NCBI GenBank assembly: GCA_005778315.1 | Contig: SXOW01000187.1 | Span: 1-6,742 of the forward strand | Length of the DNA stretch: 6,742 nucleotides | From: Acidobacteriota bacterium | GTDB lineage: Bacteria; Acidobacteriota; Vicinamibacteria; Vicinamibacterales; UBA8438 | Direction of reading: 5' to 3' | In this document: positions 1 through 5,796 of the stretch, piece by piece | Layout of the letters: every line of letters starts with the position of its first letter | How positions within the stretch are numbered: position 1 is the first letter of the stretch | Translations under genes and position numbers: made by a program | The notes under the pieces: model-generated | The model's database searches: none | Seen by the model: only the letters and a program-made list of their open reading frames with translations | Told to the model about the DNA's origin: nothing

Positions 1-123
1 CCAGCACGACACCGGCTCATCTCGGTGTTCGATGTTGGCATGACCGAGCCGGGCTGGGCGCTTGGATATCGCTTCGATATCGTGCTCCGGGGTCGTGAGG
101 CCACGCCGCTCGAGCACGACTGA
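1..123 (+). CDS. pcaH: Protocatechuate 3,4-dioxygenase beta subunit, C-terminal end (partial)
   Basis: Only the last 40 codons lie in the window; the gene runs in from the left and stops at TGA 121-123. The visible tail contains PGWALGYRFDIVLRGREATP, which closely matches the C-terminus of PcaH, the iron-bearing beta subunit of protocatechuate 3,4-dioxygenase. With PcaG it forms the non-heme Fe(III) intradiol enzyme that cleaves protocatechuate with O2 to 3-carboxy-cis,cis-muconate in the cytoplasm. The tyrosine and histidine iron ligands of the family lie upstream of this fragment, so catalytic competence cannot be judged. pcaG begins 7 bases after the stop, the usual HG pairing. The identification rests on the tail sequence plus the neighbour and is firm despite the short length. 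Confidence 0.9.
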   Translation, partial: PARHRLISVFDVGMTEPGWALGYRFDIVLRGREATPLEHD

Positions 124-130
124 CACGGGC

Positions 131-649
131 ATGGCCGGGACTACGCCGTCACAAACGATCGGACCGTTCTTTGGGGTCTTGCTCCCTGACCGTGGTCTTG
201 TGTCGATCCTGGCGCCGGGTTCGCCCGGTGCGTCTGGCCCACGGGTCACAGTGACGGGGACGGTGATCGATGGCGGAGGGGACCCGATCTCGGACGCACT
301 GGTCGAGGTGTGGCAGGGCGGCGGGGATGCGCACGGGTTCGGTCGGATACCGACAAATGACGTCGGCGGTTTCGCGTTCGAGACAGTCAAACCGGGCCCG
401 CTGCCGGGGCCCGGCCATCGCATGCAGGCCCCGCATCTCGCGGTCGGTCTGTTCGCACGGGGGTTACTCACGCGTCTTGTGACCCGTGTGTATTTTGACG
501 ACGAACCGGCGAATGCGCGCGACCCGATCCTGATGTCCGTGCCCCGGGATCGCCGTCCGACGCTGATTGGCGTGACCGAGGGCGTCGGGCGTTACCGGTT
601 CGATATCGTGCTGCAAGGACCCCGCGAAACGGTGTTTTTTGATGTGTGA
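131..649 (+). CDS. pcaG: Protocatechuate 3,4-dioxygenase alpha subunit
   Basis: This 172-residue protein is the alpha subunit of the intradiol dioxygenase, the structural partner of PcaH. Visible family features are the N-terminal TPSQTIGPFFG (residues 5-15), ALVEVWQ (56-62), a GRIPTNDVGGF segment (71-81), QAPHLAVGLFARGLL (99-113), TRVYFDDE (118-125) and the terminal RYRFDIVLQG (154-163). In this family the alpha subunit lacks the iron ligands and shapes the active site. The ATG at 131 is preferred because the open frame upstream (from TTG 62) only overlaps pcaH and adds no family sequence, and because TPSQTIGPFFG normally sits at the very N-terminus. No strong Shine-Dalgarno is visible, so translation is probably coupled to pcaH. 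The end of pcaG resembles the end of pcaH, reflecting the common ancestry of the two subunits. Confidence 0.94.
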   Translation: MAGTTPSQTIGPFFGVLLPDRGLVSILAPGSPGASGPRVTVTGTVIDGGGDPISDALVEVWQGGGDAHGFGRIPTNDVGGFAFETVKPGPLPGPGHRMQAPHLAVGLFARGLLTRLVTRVYFDDEPANARDPILMSVPRDRRPTLIGVTEGVGRYRFDIVLQGPRETVFFDV

Positions 650-688
650 CGCCTGCGCGGCACGCTCGGGCCGGAGCCCCGCGACTCT

Positions 689-2041
689 ATGACCGACCGC
701 ATACACGACCGCCTGCTTGGCGATGCGCGCGTGGACGCGTGTTTCGCCGGACGCGCCCAGTTACAGGCGATGCTCGACGTGGAGGTCGCGCTGGCCGAGG
801 CGGAAGCCGCGGTAGGCGTCGTGCCCGCGTCCTGCGTGCAGCCGATCCGCACGGCTGGGCGAGCCGAGCTCTACGATCTGGCGGCGATTGCCGAGGGGGT
901 GGCTCACGGCGGCATCCCCGCAGTGCCGGTGGTGCGTCACCTGACCGCGCAGGTCGCCTCGGCTGATCCCGACGCGGCGCGCTATGTCCACTGGGGCGCC
1001 ACGAGCCAGGACATCATGGATACCGGGTTGGTCCTGCAACTCCGAGAGGCGGTGCCTGTCGTCTGCGACCACCTGCAGCGGGCGTCTTGCGCGGCCGCTG
1101 ACTTGGCACGGCGCTACGCCGATACGCCGATGGCCGGTCGGACCTGGTTGCAGCAGGCGACACCGGTCTCGTTCGGGCTGAAGGCGGCGGGATGGCTCGA
1201 CGCGCTTCAGCGGGTGCGGGTGCGTCTATTGGGCGCGTTCGAGGACGCCCGAGTGCTGCAATTCGGTGGCGCGACGGGGACCCTGGCGTCGTTGGGATCA
1301 ACCGGGCCTGCGGTGGCCGACGCGTTGGCGGCGCGGCTGGGTCTGCGCACTCCGGATACGCCGTGGCACGCACACCGCGATCGTCTGGCGGACCTCGCGT
1401 GCGCGCTTGGTGTCGCCGTCGGGACGGTCGGCAAGGTGGCCACGGATCTCGGCCTGATGGCGCAGACCGAAGTGGGCGAGGCCTGGGAGCGTCCGGCGGA
1501 GGGGCGTGGCGGGTCTTCGACGATGCCGCACAAGCGTAACCCTGTCGGGGCGTCGGTGGCGCTGGCGGCCGCGGCGCGTGCGCCGGCGCTCGTAGCCACG
1601 GTCCTTGGTGCCATGACCCACGAACACGAGCGGGGTCTTGGCGGCTGGCAGGCGGAGTGGGACGCGGTGCCTGACCTCGTGAGGACGGCGGCGGGTGGCG
1701 CGAAGGGGCTCGGAGACGCGTTGGATGGCCTCGTGGTCGATCCGGACCGCATGCGGACCAATGCTGAGATGACCGGCGGTCTCGTCCTGGCCGAAGCGGC
1801 GGCGATGGCCCTGGCGCCCGCGCTGGGGAAGGCGGAGGCGCATTCGTGCGTCGAAGCCGCGTGTCGGCGCGCGCGAGACGAGGCGCGTCCCCTGGCCGAT
1901 GTGCTTGCCAGTGACCCGATCGTGACTCCACACCTGGACCGGGCCGCCATCACGCGATGTCTGACCCCGGAGCACTACCTTGGGTCCGCCCGCGTGTTTA
2001 TCCAGCGCGTGCTGGCGCGATTCGACGAGCAGGGCCAGTGA
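689..2041 (+). CDS. pcaB: 3-carboxy-cis,cis-muconate cycloisomerase
   Basis: This 450-residue protein belongs to the fumarase/aspartase superfamily and catalyses the second protocatechuate-branch step, cyclising 3-carboxy-cis,cis-muconate to 4-carboxymuconolactone. The superfamily signature GSSTMPHKRNP is at residues 275-285 and supplies the mobile loop with the catalytic serine. HWGATSQDIMDT is at 101-112. The C-terminal EHYLGSARVFIQRVL (428-442) is typical of PcaB rather than of adenylosuccinate lyase or argininosuccinate lyase. Length is normal for the family. It starts at ATG 689, 39 bases after pcaG; a GGAG at 673-676 is a distant, weak ribosome binding site. The stop overlaps the pcaD start by four bases. 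Long open frames inside it on the other strand are GC-driven shadows. Confidence 0.95.
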   Translation: MTDRIHDRLLGDARVDACFAGRAQLQAMLDVEVALAEAEAAVGVVPASCVQPIRTAGRAELYDLAAIAEGVAHGGIPAVPVVRHLTAQVASADPDAARYVHWGATSQDIMDTGLVLQLREAVPVVCDHLQRASCAAADLARRYADTPMAGRTWLQQATPVSFGLKAAGWLDALQRVRVRLLGAFEDARVLQFGGATGTLASLGSTGPAVADALAARLGLRTPDTPWHAHRDRLADLACALGVAVGTVGKVATDLGLMAQTEVGEAWERPAEGRGGSSTMPHKRNPVGASVALAAAARAPALVATVLGAMTHEHERGLGGWQAEWDAVPDLVRTAAGGAKGLGDALDGLVVDPDRMRTNAEMTGGLVLAEAAAMALAPALGKAEAHSCVEAACRRARDEARPLADVLASDPIVTPHLDRAAITRCLTPEHYLGSARVFIQRVLARFDEQGQ

Positions 2042-2838
2042 CGGCGCCGGGCACCGCGACCGAAGTGGCGCTGGTCGATGGGTGCCGCCTGGCCTATGAG
2101 GTCGAGGGCCCAGAGGCGGCGCCCGTGTGCCTGCTGTTGCATTCCCTCGGGACGACGAGCGCCCTGTGGGACCCACAACGCGAGCGTTTCCGGCAGTCGC
2201 TCCGTGTCATCCGGTATGACGTCAGGGGGCACGGCCAATCCCAGCCGCCGGTCGGGCCCTACACCCTCACGCAGCTCGGACGAGATGCCCTGGCCGTGCT
2301 TGACGCGGTGGGTGTCGAACGCGCGCACCTCTGCGGCGTGTCACTGGGCGGCATCACGGCGTTGTGGCTGGCGCTGCACGCGCCCGACCGGGTGGGGCGA
2401 CTCGTGGTCGCGAACACGGCGGCGCGTCTCGGGACGAGTGAGGCCTGGGCCAACCGCATCGGGGTCGTGCGAGCGGGAGGCATGGAGGCGGTCGTGGACG
2501 GGGCGATCGCGCGCTGGTTTACGGATCGTTTCCGAGACCAGCATCCGGACATCGTGGCCCGGTTCCGATCGATGCTGCAGCAGTGTTCGGTGGACGGGTA
2601 CGCTGGTGCCTGCGCGGTCCTGCGCGACGCCGATCTCCGTCGGGAGATCGGTCAGATTTCGGCCGAGACGTTGGTGGTAACCGGGCGCCATGACGAGGCC
2701 ACACCGCCAGCCCTCGGGGGGCTGATTCGTGCCTGCGTGGCGGGCGCTCGCGCGCTTGACCTCGACGCGGCGCACCTCTCCAATGTCGAACAGGCGGGTC
2801 CCTTCACGGCTGGCGTACTCGACTTCCTGAGAGGGTGA
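2038..2838 (+). CDS. pcaD: 3-oxoadipate enol-lactonase
   Basis: This 266-residue alpha/beta-hydrolase converts 3-oxoadipate enol-lactone to 3-oxoadipate, where the protocatechuate and catechol branches join. The catalytic triad is readable: nucleophile Ser102 in GVSLGG (100-105), Asp219 in GRHDEATPP (216-224) and His246 in DAAHLSNVE (243-251). The oxyanion HSLG motif is at 35-38 and DVRGHGQS at 61-68. I choose GTG 2038 as start: it overlaps the pcaB stop as GTGA, the classic translational-coupling arrangement, and gives the usual family length. An in-frame ATG at 1957 lies deep inside pcaB and adds 27 residues without family likeness. The protein ends at LDFLRG with no carboxymuconolactone decarboxylase domain, so it is not the fused PcaL form. 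Confidence 0.94.
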   Translation: MTAPGTATEVALVDGCRLAYEVEGPEAAPVCLLLHSLGTTSALWDPQRERFRQSLRVIRYDVRGHGQSQPPVGPYTLTQLGRDALAVLDAVGVERAHLCGVSLGGITALWLALHAPDRVGRLVVANTAARLGTSEAWANRIGVVRAGGMEAVVDGAIARWFTDRFRDQHPDIVARFRSMLQQCSVDGYAGACAVLRDADLRREIGQISAETLVVTGRHDEATPPALGGLIRACVAGARALDLDAAHLSNVEQAGPFTAGVLDFLRG

Positions 2839-2900
2839 GCCGGCTCGGCGGACGCAGATGCCGGACCGCGGTGGCCGATCTCGCGAACCCGTGTCAGATA
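2839..2900. other. Short convergent gap between pcaD and the OsmC-like gene
   Basis: These 62 bases separate two converging genes. They hold a 10-base perfect palindrome, GAGCCGGCTC (2837-2846, overlapping the pcaD stop), and an 8-base one, ACCGCGGT. Neither has a loop or a following T tract, so I cannot call an intrinsic terminator. No gene fits here. Confidence 0.5.
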
Positions 2901-4109
2901 TCAGACGCGCGTGACGGTGATGTTGGGCACCAGCGGGGTCCGGTACAGGGCATGGAGGAAGCAGGTCCGTTCACCCATGTCGAGACAGTGCCGGGCGAAG
3001 TCTGCGCCGTCGGGCGTGTCCAAGAACACGTGGGTGTCGACGGCGCCGACGGTGCCGGGGTGTCCCGGTGTGCCCTTCACATACGTGGTGTCCTGCACAA
3101 GCCGGTAGCCCGTGAGTTCGCGCTTCATGATGGTGGCGAAGCGGCCGAGCTGGGTCATGAAACAAAAGGCCACGCCGGCCGCCATGTAGCACAACGCATC
3201 GGGTGCGATGCCCGGTTCGCCGACCCCATCGCAGGACAAGAACTGGAAGGTCGACCCCAGCGGGCTGTGCAGTTCCTGACGAATCTCGTTCACGCCGCCG
3301 GTCCGACGCCGACAGACCGCCCGTACGTGCAGCTCGCGGCGTTGTTGGGCCCGCAGGCTCGAGCCCAGACCTCCCTCGACGCCCGCGACAGGGGTCACCG
3401 CGTACAGGCGTGACACCTGGCCACCATCGGCCTCGGTCGCTGGGGCGACTCGCTCGAACCGCTCCCTCGGGTCGGGTTGCGAGGCGACCGGTTCCGGGAG
3501 CGGTGTGACCCGGCCGAGCGCGAGCGGTTCTCCGTTGACCGCCAAACGAAATCGCGATGTGTGGGACTCGCGCTGAAGTCCGCCCACCGGGGATGCCGCA
3601 ACGGCCTCTGCCACCAGGTCGCGTGCGAGGCTGTCGTCGACGGTCTGCCCGATCCGCACGTCCAGGGCAACCGGCAGTGCCCCGCCGGTCATGGTGCCCT
3701 GCAACGCCGACCCCTCCATCGTGTACCGATTGTCCTGGGCCAGCACCACATCGCCGATGTCGATTCCCCGGTGGCGCGCGGCGGCGTGCAGCGCGTCCAT
3801 GTAGGAGGAGATCATGCCCACCGTCATGAACGCCAACGGGCAGGGGGCCGCATCGAACCCGGAGAGATACGGCCCCTCGTCGCTGGCCAATCGCCAGGCT
3901 GGGCCGGGTTGGGACGACGCGACGATCGCCTCTTTCTGCATGCCAGAGAGCGACCGCGCCCAGACTCGGACCCGTTGCGCATCGCTTCCCTCAGGTCGCG
4001 AGACCTGCGGACCGCGAGGTTCTTCGAGTGCGAAGAACGTGGGTTGGCTGCTGCCTCCGAGCAGGTTGACTGCGCCGGGGCCGGAAGACTCGGTGCGCTG
4101 CGTGACCAT
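2901..4109 (-). CDS. Tandem OsmC-like protein (two OsmC domains, N-terminal copy without cysteines)
   Basis: This 402-residue protein appears to contain two OsmC/Ohr-like domains. The N-terminal unit (about 45-195) has a helix SGFDAAPCPLAFMTVGM (83-99) and the strand-rich MEGSALQGTMTGG (131-143) typical of OsmC. The C-terminal unit (about 230-400) has SPLGSTFQFLS (282-292), the helix APDALCYMAAGVAFCFMTQL (302-321) and TCFLHALY (382-389). In OsmC and Ohr two cysteines reduce organic hydroperoxides. The C-terminal unit offers Cys316 and Cys383 at the matching places, whereas my alignment puts Ser102 and Ser173 there in the N-terminal unit. Start ATG 4109 is chosen because an OsmC-like first strand (RVRVWARS, 46-53) lies before the next methionine (57); no good ribosome binding site is visible. 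It is convergent with pcaD and divergent from the transporter gene. Family assignment is fair; substrate and role are unknown. Confidence 0.72.
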   Translation of the reverse strand: MVTQRTESSGPGAVNLLGGSSQPTFFALEEPRGPQVSRPEGSDAQRVRVWARSLSGMQKEAIVASSQPGPAWRLASDEGPYLSGFDAAPCPLAFMTVGMISSYMDALHAAARHRGIDIGDVVLAQDNRYTMEGSALQGTMTGGALPVALDVRIGQTVDDSLARDLVAEAVAASPVGGLQRESHTSRFRLAVNGEPLALGRVTPLPEPVASQPDPRERFERVAPATEADGGQVSRLYAVTPVAGVEGGLGSSLRAQQRRELHVRAVCRRRTGGVNEIRQELHSPLGSTFQFLSCDGVGEPGIAPDALCYMAAGVAFCFMTQLGRFATIMKRELTGYRLVQDTTYVKGTPGHPGTVGAVDTHVFLDTPDGADFARHCLDMGERTCFLHALYRTPLVPNITVTRV

Positions 4110-4189
4110 TTCAGGTGCCGGAGACCGTGAGTCCGGCTATTGTTACATGCGGATTCAGACCGCGGCTCCGAGCGCACACGGACACACCT
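4110..4189. promoter_or_regulatory. Divergent intergenic region with inverted repeat (candidate operator)
   Basis: These 80 bases separate the divergent OsmC-like and transporter start codons and should carry both promoters. They contain a perfect inverted repeat GCCGGA (4117-4122) / TCCGGC (4132-4137) with a 9-base spacer, next to the only AT-richer patch (about 4137-4149, CTATTGTTACATG). The geometry suits a dimeric regulator site, but an RNA hairpin or chance in GC-rich DNA is equally possible. I could not find a convincing -35/-10 pair on either strand. Confidence 0.35.
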
Positions 4190-5632
4190 ATGGCTACCGC
4201 ACCCCACAACCCCGGTGTCACTTCCGGCGACGAGTCCGCCAGCGCCCGCGGGGCATTCTTCGGCGTGGCTGCGGCCACCCTGCTGGCGCTGCTCGTGGTG
4301 TTGGTCCCGGGCCCTGCTTCGCTCCCGGCGGAAGGTCAGCGTATGGTCGCGATCTTCGTCGTGGTGCTCATCCTTTGGATGACCGAAGCCGTCCCGGTCG
4401 GGGTGACGTCCCTGCTGGCGGTCGTCCTGCTGCCGCTGTTCGGGGTGGCCGACCTCCCCACCGCGTTCACGACGTTCATCAGTCCGGTATTTTTCTACGT
4501 GCTCGCGACGTTCGTCGTCGCGCAGGCCTTCATCAGCTCCAGGCTCGACCAACGGTTCTCGCTGTGGTTGCTCTCGAAGGCGGGTACCGACAGCCGTCGT
4601 GTCGTCTTCGTGTTCATGGTCGGCACCTGCCTGATATCGACCATCATGTCCGACGTACCGGCCACCGCGATTTTCATGGCGCTTGCGCTGGGGCTCTTCG
4701 GCAAGATGGGGCTGGTCCCCGGCCAGTCCCGTTTCGCGAAGGCGTTGATGATCGGAATCCCGTTCGCGGCCCTGATCGGGGGCGTCGCCACGCCCGCTGG
4801 AAGTTCGATCAACATCCTGGGGATCTTCTTCATCCAGGAATACGGCAACGTCACCGTTCGGTTCCTCGACTGGATGGTCATCGGGGTGCCGATGGTCGTC
4901 ATCCTGTTGCCGCTGTCGGTCCACATCCTGCTGCGTTTTTATCCGCCGGAGATGCCACACGTCACCGCCGTGGGCGATGTCCGGGCGGAACTGGAGGCCT
5001 TGGGGCCGCTCACCGGCCGCGAGTGGCGGGTGCTGGTCATTGTCGGCACCATGATCGTGCTGTGGGTCCTCAGCACCTGGATTCCGGCGTTGAACGTGGT
5101 CCTGGTCAGTCTGCTCGGGGCCATCACGATGTTCTTGCCGGGGATGCGGATCTTTACGTGGAAAGAGGTGGAGCGCGGCATCGGATGGGAAGCGCTGCTG
5201 ATGGTGGGCGGCGTGACCGCGCTTGGCGCCGCCTCGGTAGAAACCGGGTTGGCCCAGTGGTTGGTCGATGGCTCGCTCGGGGGGCTGGAAGACTGGAGCG
5301 CTGTCGGCATCGTCGCGCTGGTGAGCGCCTTCACCGTGGTCATCCATCTGCCGCTGCCGATCGGTCCCGTCATCAACTCGGTCCTGATCCCGCCGCTCGC
5401 CATCCTGGCCCTGTCTACCGGACAGAATCCTGCTCTCTACGCGCTGCCGGTGGCCTTCACCGCTTCGTGCGCGTTTCTCCTCCCCCTTGACGCGGTCCCG
5501 CTCGTGACCTACACCAAGGGCTATTACCGCATGCTCGACATGTTCACGCCGGGCGTCATCCTCAGCGTCTGCTGGGTTGTGTTGATCACGGTCTTGATGG
5601 TCACCCTGGGACCGATGGTCGGGCTGCTGTAG
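4190..5632 (+). CDS. DASS/SLC13-family anion (di- or tricarboxylate) transporter, non-canonical motifs
   Basis: This 480-residue inner-membrane protein has about a dozen hydrophobic segments (including 21-40, 52-67, 69-85, 97-115, 138-170, 228-248, 280-316, 333-355, 371-408, 417-441, 455-480). ILWMTEAVPVGVTSLLAVVL (residues 61-80), GGVATPAGSSIN (197-208) and the late FLLPLDAVPLVTYTKGYYRM (429-448) match the divalent anion:Na+ symporter (DASS) scaffold, whose members move succinate, citrate, sulfate and similar anions. The paired SNT signatures are not present: the first site reads SDVPATA (154-160) and the second falls in HLPLPIGPVIN (386-396). Substrate and coupling ion are therefore uncertain. 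I choose ATG 4190 over an in-frame GTG at 4115, because the extra 25 residues would nearly abut the divergent gene and look non-family; no strong ribosome binding site is seen. Proximity to pca genes suggests a carboxylate or aromatic-derived acid, by inference only. Confidence 0.82.
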   Translation: MATAPHNPGVTSGDESASARGAFFGVAAATLLALLVVLVPGPASLPAEGQRMVAIFVVVLILWMTEAVPVGVTSLLAVVLLPLFGVADLPTAFTTFISPVFFYVLATFVVAQAFISSRLDQRFSLWLLSKAGTDSRRVVFVFMVGTCLISTIMSDVPATAIFMALALGLFGKMGLVPGQSRFAKALMIGIPFAALIGGVATPAGSSINILGIFFIQEYGNVTVRFLDWMVIGVPMVVILLPLSVHILLRFYPPEMPHVTAVGDVRAELEALGPLTGREWRVLVIVGTMIVLWVLSTWIPALNVVLVSLLGAITMFLPGMRIFTWKEVERGIGWEALLMVGGVTALGAASVETGLAQWLVDGSLGGLEDWSAVGIVALVSAFTVVIHLPLPIGPVINSVLIPPLAILALSTGQNPALYALPVAFTASCAFLLPLDAVPLVTYTKGYYRMLDMFTPGVILSVCWVVLITVLMVTLGPMVGLL

Positions 5633-5641
5633 GGGAACCAC

Positions 5642-5667
5642 GCGCCACCCTCCGAACCCGGTGGCGC
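5642..5667 (+). terminator. Hairpin after the transporter gene (possible terminator, no T tract)
   Basis: A perfect 8-bp stem, GCGCCACC (5642-5649) and GGTGGCGC (5660-5667), encloses a 10-base loop and starts 9 bases after the transporter stop. Position and stem strength suit a transcription terminator, but AAGCC follows instead of a T run, so it may act with Rho or as an mRNA 3' stabiliser. Confidence 0.45.
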
Positions 5668-5701
5668 AAGCCTTCAGGCCGCCGTTCTCCCTTCGGAGGA
5701 T

Positions 5702-5730
5702 TTGCGTGGGCGTGCGAGTACGGACATCAT
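5702..5730 (+). promoter_or_regulatory. Weak sigma70-like promoter candidate for the aldolase gene
   Basis: TTGCGT (5702-5707) and CATCAT (5725-5730) are spaced by 17 bases and match the -35 and -10 consensus at three and four of six positions. A start near 5737 would leave a leader of about 60 bases before the aldolase ATG. A hairpin just upstream supports independent initiation, but the match is weak. Confidence 0.25.
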
Positions 5731-5750
5731 GTGCCCACAGGAATTCAGTG

Positions 5751-5771
5751 CTGAGCAGCGGCGGGGCTCAG
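5751..5771. repeat. Inverted repeat in the aldolase leader
   Basis: CTGAGC (5751-5756) and GCTCAG (5766-5771) form a perfect 6-bp inverted repeat with a 9-base spacer, ending 25 bases before the aldolase ATG. It could be an operator or a 5' leader hairpin. The arm and spacer lengths equal those of the inverted repeat in the 4110-4189 gap, but the sequence is different. Confidence 0.4.
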
Positions 5772-5796
5772 ACATACCGCGTAGGGAGAGGACACG

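Noticed and set aside
62..130. A TTG-initiated N-terminal extension of pcaG.
   Set aside because: It lies within the end of pcaH in another frame and would put 23 unrelated residues before the conserved N-terminus.
1014..2176. Long - strand frames across pcaB (1014-1931 and 1298-2176).
   Set aside because: Their Arg/Pro/Ala-rich products lack motifs, and the + strand carries an intact PcaB with its signature. These are GC-driven shadow frames.
2835..4130. + strand frames of 192 and 217 codons opposite the OsmC-like gene.
   Set aside because: They show no domain likeness and break in the middle of the region, whereas the - strand frame is continuous and has recognisable OsmC-like segments.
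3824..5641. A 605-codon open frame on the - strand and a 558-codon frame on the + strand (3814-5490) overlying the transporter gene.
   Set aside because: The - strand product is extremely rich in His, Asp, Gln and Arg, as expected when hydrophobic membrane codons are read antisense in GC-rich DNA. The + frame product is low-complexity Arg/Gly-rich. Neither shows family motifs, while the transporter frame is clearly a membrane protein.
5687..5702. Small hairpin CTCC-CTTC-GGAG near the start of the aldolase leader as a terminator.
   Set aside because: The stem is only four base pairs with no T tract; the stronger 8-bp stem at 5642-5667 is the better candidate.
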